Positions 60,755-64,000 of a stretch of 64,000 nucleotides of DNA are shown piece by piece. The position numbers and the translations under genes are program-made. The stretch comes from Amycolatopsis sp. DSM 110486 (GTDB lineage Bacteria; Actinomycetota; Actinomycetes; Mycobacteriales; Pseudonocardiaceae), in assembly GCF_019468465.1 (NCBI RefSeq), contig NZ_CP080519.1:3301001-3365000 (forward strand), written 5' to 3'. The notes beneath the pieces are model-generated. The model ran no database searches and was not told the DNA's origin. It saw nothing but the letters and a program-made list of their open reading frames with translations. The stretch's first letter is position 1. Each line of letters begins with the position of its first letter.

Positions 60755-62251
60755 CTAGCGCTTGCCGTGCATGACCGTGATGAGCTTGGCAACCAATGCG
60801 TCGGTCGATTCCTTGCGGCTGAAGGAAGTCAGGGTGATCGGCGCGGTGAAGCGCTGCCGCGCGACGGCCTTGGTCCGGGCGAACTCGCGCAGGCCCTCCG
60901 GCCCGTGGATGCGGCCGAAGCCCGAGTCGCCGACGCCGCCGAAGGGCAGCGACGCGATGCCGGCGAACGAGAGCGGCGCGTTGATCGACGTCATGCCGGT
61001 GCGCAGCCGCGTGGCGAGCTCGACGCCGCGGGACTTCGAGAACACGGTGGAACCGAGGCCGTACGTGGTGGCGTTGGCTTTGTCCACAGCCTCGTCCATG
61101 TCGCGGACCTTGGCGATGGTGACCGTCGGGCCGAACGTCTCCTCGCGCACGGCTTCGGAGTCTTCCGGCACGTCGACGAGAATGGTGGGTTGGGCATAAC
61201 GATCGCCGACGCTGTCTACACCCCCGAGCACCGCGCGGCCGCCGCGTTCGAGGGCGTCGGCGATGTGGCGGCGGATCACGGCAAGCTGTGAGGGCATGGT
61301 GACGGGGCCGTACTGGGCGTCCTCGTCGGAGCCGGCGCGCACGTTCTGCGACTTTTCCACGACCTTGGCGACGAATTCGTCGTGCACGCGCTCGTGGACG
61401 TACACCCGCTCGACACCGATGCAGGTCTGGCCGGAGTTGGAGAAGGCGCCCCAGACGGTGGCGTCGGCGGCGGCGTCGAGGTTGGCGTCGGCGTCCACGA
61501 GCACGGGGTCTTTTCCGCCGGCCTCGATCACGACCGGCGTGAGCGTGTTGGCCGCCGCGGCCATGATCTTCTTGCCGGTGGCCGTCGAACCGGTGAACGC
61601 GATCTTGTCCACACCCGACGTCACGAGCGCGCCACCGGTCTCACCGAACCCGGTGATCAGCTGCAGCACCGGCTGCTCCGGCACGACCTCGGCGAACGCG
61701 TCGACCAGCCACTTGCCGACGCCCGGGGTGTACTCGCTGGGCTTGAAGACCACGGCGTTGCCGGCGGCGAGCGCGTAGGTGACCGAGCCGAGCGGCGTGT
61801 ACACAGGGTAGTTCCACGGGCCGATCACGCCGACGACGCCGAGGGGCCGGTACTCCACCGTCGCCGCCTGGTTCGACATCAGCAGGCCCGCCGAGCGGCG
61901 CTGGCGGCCGAGGTATTTGCGCGCGTGCTTCGAGGCCCACGCGATGTGCTCGATGGCGAGCACGGACTCGAGCTGGGCGTCGGCGATCGGCTTGCCCGTC
62001 TCGTCGCGCACGACCTGGCACAGCTGCGGCAGGCGGCGCGTGATCACGCCCTTCCACTGCCGCAGCCGGTCGGCGCGCCCCGCGAAGCCCAGCCCGTCCC
62101 ACCACTCCGCCGCCACGCGCGCCCGCTCGACCGCCGCGCGCACGTCTTCGGCGGTGTGCACCGGGTACGTGCCCACGACCTCGTCGGTCGCCGGGCTGAG
62201 TGAATCGAAGGTCTCACCGACCGAGGTCGGCTTCGGCTGGACGGCGGTCAT
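60755..62251 (-). CDS. Succinate-semialdehyde dehydrogenase-like aldehyde dehydrogenase (GabD2 type)
   Basis: NAD(P)-dependent aldehyde oxidation, 498 residues. Visible motifs: VVGVIGPWNYPVYTPLG (cofactor domain), AFTGSTATGKKIM, the general-base Glu in VIEAGGKDPVLV and the nucleophilic Cys in NSGQTCIGVERVYVH. EAGGKD in place of ELGGK is typical of the actinobacterial GabD2 group. The C-terminal tail is about 35 residues longer than in minimal ALDHs. ATG 62251 overlaps the MFS stop by four bases. The substrate is probably succinate semialdehyde, not proven. Confidence 0.9.
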   Translation of the reverse strand: MTAVQPKPTSVGETFDSLSPATDEVVGTYPVHTAEDVRAAVERARVAAEWWDGLGFAGRADRLRQWKGVITRRLPQLCQVVRDETGKPIADAQLESVLAIEHIAWASKHARKYLGRQRRSAGLLMSNQAATVEYRPLGVVGVIGPWNYPVYTPLGSVTYALAAGNAVVFKPSEYTPGVGKWLVDAFAEVVPEQPVLQLITGFGETGGALVTSGVDKIAFTGSTATGKKIMAAAANTLTPVVIEAGGKDPVLVDADANLDAAADATVWGAFSNSGQTCIGVERVYVHERVHDEFVAKVVEKSQNVRAGSDEDAQYGPVTMPSQLAVIRRHIADALERGGRAVLGGVDSVGDRYAQPTILVDVPEDSEAVREETFGPTVTIAKVRDMDEAVDKANATTYGLGSTVFSKSRGVELATRLRTGMTSINAPLSFAGIASLPFGGVGDSGFGRIHGPEGLREFARTKAVARQRFTAPITLTSFSRKESTDALVAKLITVMHGKR

Positions 62252-63447
62252 CGGCGTCTCCCCTGCTCTTCGGCGTTGTGGTTCAGGCTACGAGGTTGCT
62301 GACGCAGTGCCAATAGTCGCCCGACGCTCCCGTCAGCATCGCACCTGCGGGCACCACGGGGAAAGGGTCGTCGAGACCACCCGATCGTGACCGCGGCCGC
62401 GACGCCCAGCAGCGGCGCCAGCCACAACGGCAGCACCCCCACGGCCAGCGACCCGAGCCCGAACCCGCACGACTGCACCGTGACCGAGACCGAGAAGCCT
62501 TCCGACCTGCGGTTCTCCGGCAGCAGTCGCTGCATGTTCACGGACGCGATCGTCACGAGCGGTCCGGTCGCGCCGCCGATCAGCACGACTCCGGTGATCA
62601 AGCCCACCCAGCCGAGGTTGGCCGCGACGAGCGTCCCGCCGGCCACGAAGGCGGCGAGGAACAGCCTCGGCCCCCGATCACGGCCGCGCCACGCGTAGAC
62701 CGCGCTGCCGGCGATGCTCGCGCCACACAGCAGGGCGACGACTCCCGGCGCCGCCGCGGGCGGTGCGTTGAGTCGCTCGACCAGGGGCAGCGGCGCGACC
62801 TCGATCGTCGACAGCAACAGCCCGACGGTGAACTGACACCCGAGCCAGGGCAGGCAGGCTTTGAGGGGCACCTTGGTTCTTGCTTTGGTCCGTGGTTTGA
62901 CGACCCGCCGGGGCACCAGACACGCGGCGGTGGCTGCCGCGCCGGCCATCGCGAACAACGGCACGAAAGGACCACTCACACTCGCCACGGCCACCAGCAC
63001 CGGCCCGGCCACCAACACCCCGTCGAGAATCATCGCGTCGACGGCGACGGCCCTGGTGAGCTGGTGTTCGTCGACGATCGCCGCCAGCAACGCCCTGAAC
63101 CCACCCGCGACCCCACCTCCTGCCAATCCCGGCAGGACCACGAGCGCGATCAGCGTTGCTTCGTTCACGTTGGCCTCGGCCGCCATCGCCACGGCGGCCA
63201 GCCCCACCGCGACCACCGCGAGCAGCGTCCTGAGGCCGCGCGCCGTCCCCACCCGATCCAGCAACCTCCCCACCGGCACCGCCCCCGCCATCTCGGCCAC
63301 GACGAACACCGCCATCAACACACCCCCGAACCGATACGACCCGGTCACCGCCGCCGCCACCGTCGTGAACGCGAGCGGCGCCATCCCTGCGGGCAACCGC
63401 GCCAACTGAACCCCTGCTGACCAGCGCCAATACGTGGTGGTGAACAT
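62248..63447 (-). CDS. MFS transporter
   Basis: About 399 residues with 12 hydrophobic helices. The short loop after helix 2 carries VPVGRLLDRVGTARGLRTLL, the MFS motif A equivalent. ATG at 63445-63447; the longer frame upstream contains PGTDPRP repeats from the minisatellite on the opposite strand and is rejected. It overlaps the aldehyde dehydrogenase by four bases, so transport and oxidation of one compound are likely linked. The C-terminus ends in a basic tail. Confidence 0.85.
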   Translation of the reverse strand: MFTTTYWRWSAGVQLARLPAGMAPLAFTTVAAAVTGSYRFGGVLMAVFVVAEMAGAVPVGRLLDRVGTARGLRTLLAVVAVGLAAVAMAAEANVNEATLIALVVLPGLAGGGVAGGFRALLAAIVDEHQLTRAVAVDAMILDGVLVAGPVLVAVASVSGPFVPLFAMAGAAATAACLVPRRVVKPRTKARTKVPLKACLPWLGCQFTVGLLLSTIEVAPLPLVERLNAPPAAAPGVVALLCGASIAGSAVYAWRGRDRGPRLFLAAFVAGGTLVAANLGWVGLITGVVLIGGATGPLVTIASVNMQRLLPENRRSEGFSVSVTVQSCGFGLGSLAVGVLPLWLAPLLGVAAAVTIGWSRRPFPRGARRCDADGSVGRLLALRQQPRSLNHNAEEQGRRR

Positions 63448-63524
63448 GCTGCTGAGCCTGGTTCCGCGGGCGCCTTGCCGGAACTGATTCGTTTTTGGCC
63501 GAATGTTGTGGGTGGCTTCTCGAG

Positions 63525-63555
63525 TTATCCACAGGGTGTGGCGAGTTGTGGACAA
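63525..63555. other. Inverted pair of DnaA-box-like sites
   Basis: TTATCCACA at 63525-63533 is an exact E. coli-type DnaA box, and TGTGGACAA at 63547-63555 is the inverse actinomycete box. They sit 13 nt apart in the gap upstream of the MFS gene. No other origin sequence is nearby. Confidence 0.4.
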
Positions 63556-63630
63556 CCAGTGGCCCGGGCGAGCCTTTTGTCCGTTTCTGTCGTCGCCACC
63601 CGATAGAATGGGTCTGGGGACGCCCCCCTT

Positions 63631-63693
63631 GGGAGGGCGGGGGTCTGTCCCGGGAGGGCGGGGGTCTGTCCCGGGAGGGCGGGGGTCTGTCCC
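63631..63693. repeat. Three-copy 21-bp minisatellite
   Basis: Three identical 21-bp units (63631-63651, 63652-63672, 63673-63693) begin GGGAGGGCGGGGGTC and end TGTCCC; a partial fourth copy follows. Each unit is a multiple of three and stays open in several frames, but lies between genes. G runs could form quadruplex-like structure. It sits about 60 bases before the ArsR-like start. Confidence 0.85.
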
Positions 63694-63734
63694 GGGAGGG
63701 ATGGGGCAGCGCAAGCAGCGTGTGGCCGCTGACG

Positions 63735-63750
63735 TTCGGGTATATCCGAA
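63735..63750 (+). promoter_or_regulatory. Palindrome at the promoter of the ArsR-like gene
   Basis: TTCGGGTATATCCGAA: arms TTCGG and CCGAA around a TATA-like centre, ending three bases before the ATG. It could serve as operator for the autoregulated downstream regulator. Placing it so near the start implies a leaderless or very short leader transcript. Confidence 0.55.
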
Positions 63751-63753
63751 TCC

Positions 63754-64000
63754 ATGGTCGAGTTGGTCCTCAGCACCGCCGGAGTCCGGTTCGCGATCTC
63801 GCCGCTCGAGGAGGTCATCGGGGTGGTGCGCGGGTGGGTGGGGAGGCGCCGGTTGCCCGGAGGGGTCGAGTGGCTGGGTAAGGAGCGGCTGGACGTGCCG
63901 GAGTTGGCGGCGGTGCTCGGGGCGCGGCACTACATCACGGAGTTCCTCTCACCACCACCGGCGACGCCCGAGACCACAGCCGACGAGCAGTTGACCGTGG
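63754..64000 (+). CDS. ArsR-like regulator with DUF5937 N-terminus (incomplete)
   Basis: The gene runs past the end. The first 82 residues begin VELVLSTAGVRFAISPLEEV, then IGVVRGWVGRR, the usual start of actinobacterial ArsR-type regulators with a DUF5937 N-terminal domain. The HTH should lie beyond 64000. ATG 63754 follows a palindrome by three bases; no ribosome site fits, so leaderless translation is possible. Confidence 0.65.
   Translation, partial: MVELVLSTAGVRFAISPLEEVIGVVRGWVGRRRLPGGVEWLGKERLDVPELAAVLGARHYITEFLSPPPATPETTADEQLTV

Noticed and set aside
63495..63881. ORF with GGGLSREGGG repeats
   Set aside because: Created by the 21-bp minisatellite; the supported reading frame begins at 63754.

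Overview
The window is very GC-rich and densely coded. It carries mycothiol synthase, ESX/type VII secretion proteins, an orphan GlnR-type response regulator and XRE/DUF397 pairs, so it comes from an actinomycete chromosome. A Pseudonocardiaceae member, perhaps Amycolatopsis, is my inference and cannot be proved from the sequence. Much of the housekeeping gene order (glnR, mshD, pst/phoU, lmeA, thioredoxin-rhodanese, nitrobindin, pabC, ygfZ, DUF3073, purM, purF, sterol-carrier protein, purL, purQ, purS) resembles, from memory, the Rv0788-Rv0821 neighbourhood of Mycobacterium tuberculosis. Lineage-specific modules interrupt it.

Region by region. 1-1.7 kb: an ESX substrate operon on the minus strand, with two WXG100 proteins, a 190-residue partner and the start of a larger protein. 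2-8.4 kb: an epoxide-hydrolase-like enzyme, three 56-nt intergenic repeats, isopentenyl diphosphate isomerase, a GGDEF diguanylate cyclase, and a 1,140-residue LytR-CpsA-Psr protein with a collagen-like repeat region before its membrane anchor. 8.4-15.3 kb: the phosphate regulon, with phoU on plus and pstS-C-A-B on minus, PHO-box-like repeats before phoU and pstS, then mshD and glnR. 15.5-20 kb: lmeA, thioredoxin, a cysteine-containing leader peptide, DUF4395, rhodanese, DUF1416, a scar of merR and transporter remnants, a 32-residue membrane peptide and nitrobindin. 19.9-20.2 kb: three 103-bp tandem units with inverted ends.

20.2-27 kb: 5-oxoprolinase subunits pxpB/pxpC, pabC, ygfZ, a protein carrying the c-di-GMP-binding signature of RsiG, an asparaginase and DUF3073. 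27-32.3 kb: a 3-hydroxyacyl-CoA dehydrogenase and an ECF transporter (S, double A, T) with an SCO2322-family exported protein, behind a cobalamin riboswitch. 32.3-41.6 kb: an oxidoreductase, VanZ, GNAT, arfB, purM, purF, a DUF397/XRE regulatory pair with paired palindromes, a sterol-carrier protein and a type VII secretion-associated protein. 41.7-48.8 kb: two tandem GH25 lysozymes, a Pro/Gln-rich membrane protein, a pentapeptide-repeat membrane protein, TetR and purL.

48.9-64 kb: a heterodimeric ABC exporter whose nucleotide-binding sites have degenerated in a complementary way, a serine hydrolase and TetR pair around a 16-bp palindrome, a PARG-like protein without its N-terminus, purQ-purS, a GMC oxidoreductase, a decayed catabolic patch bracketed by short repeats, a lactate-monooxygenase-like flavoenzyme, an MFS-aldehyde dehydrogenase operon, a 21-bp minisatellite and the start of an ArsR-like regulator.

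Functionally the window joins phosphate and nitrogen control, purine synthesis, sulfur transfer and cell-wall assembly. Two parts of c-di-GMP signalling (a cyclase and an RsiG-type receptor) also lie in it. No tRNA, rRNA, CRISPR array or intact insertion sequence was seen.
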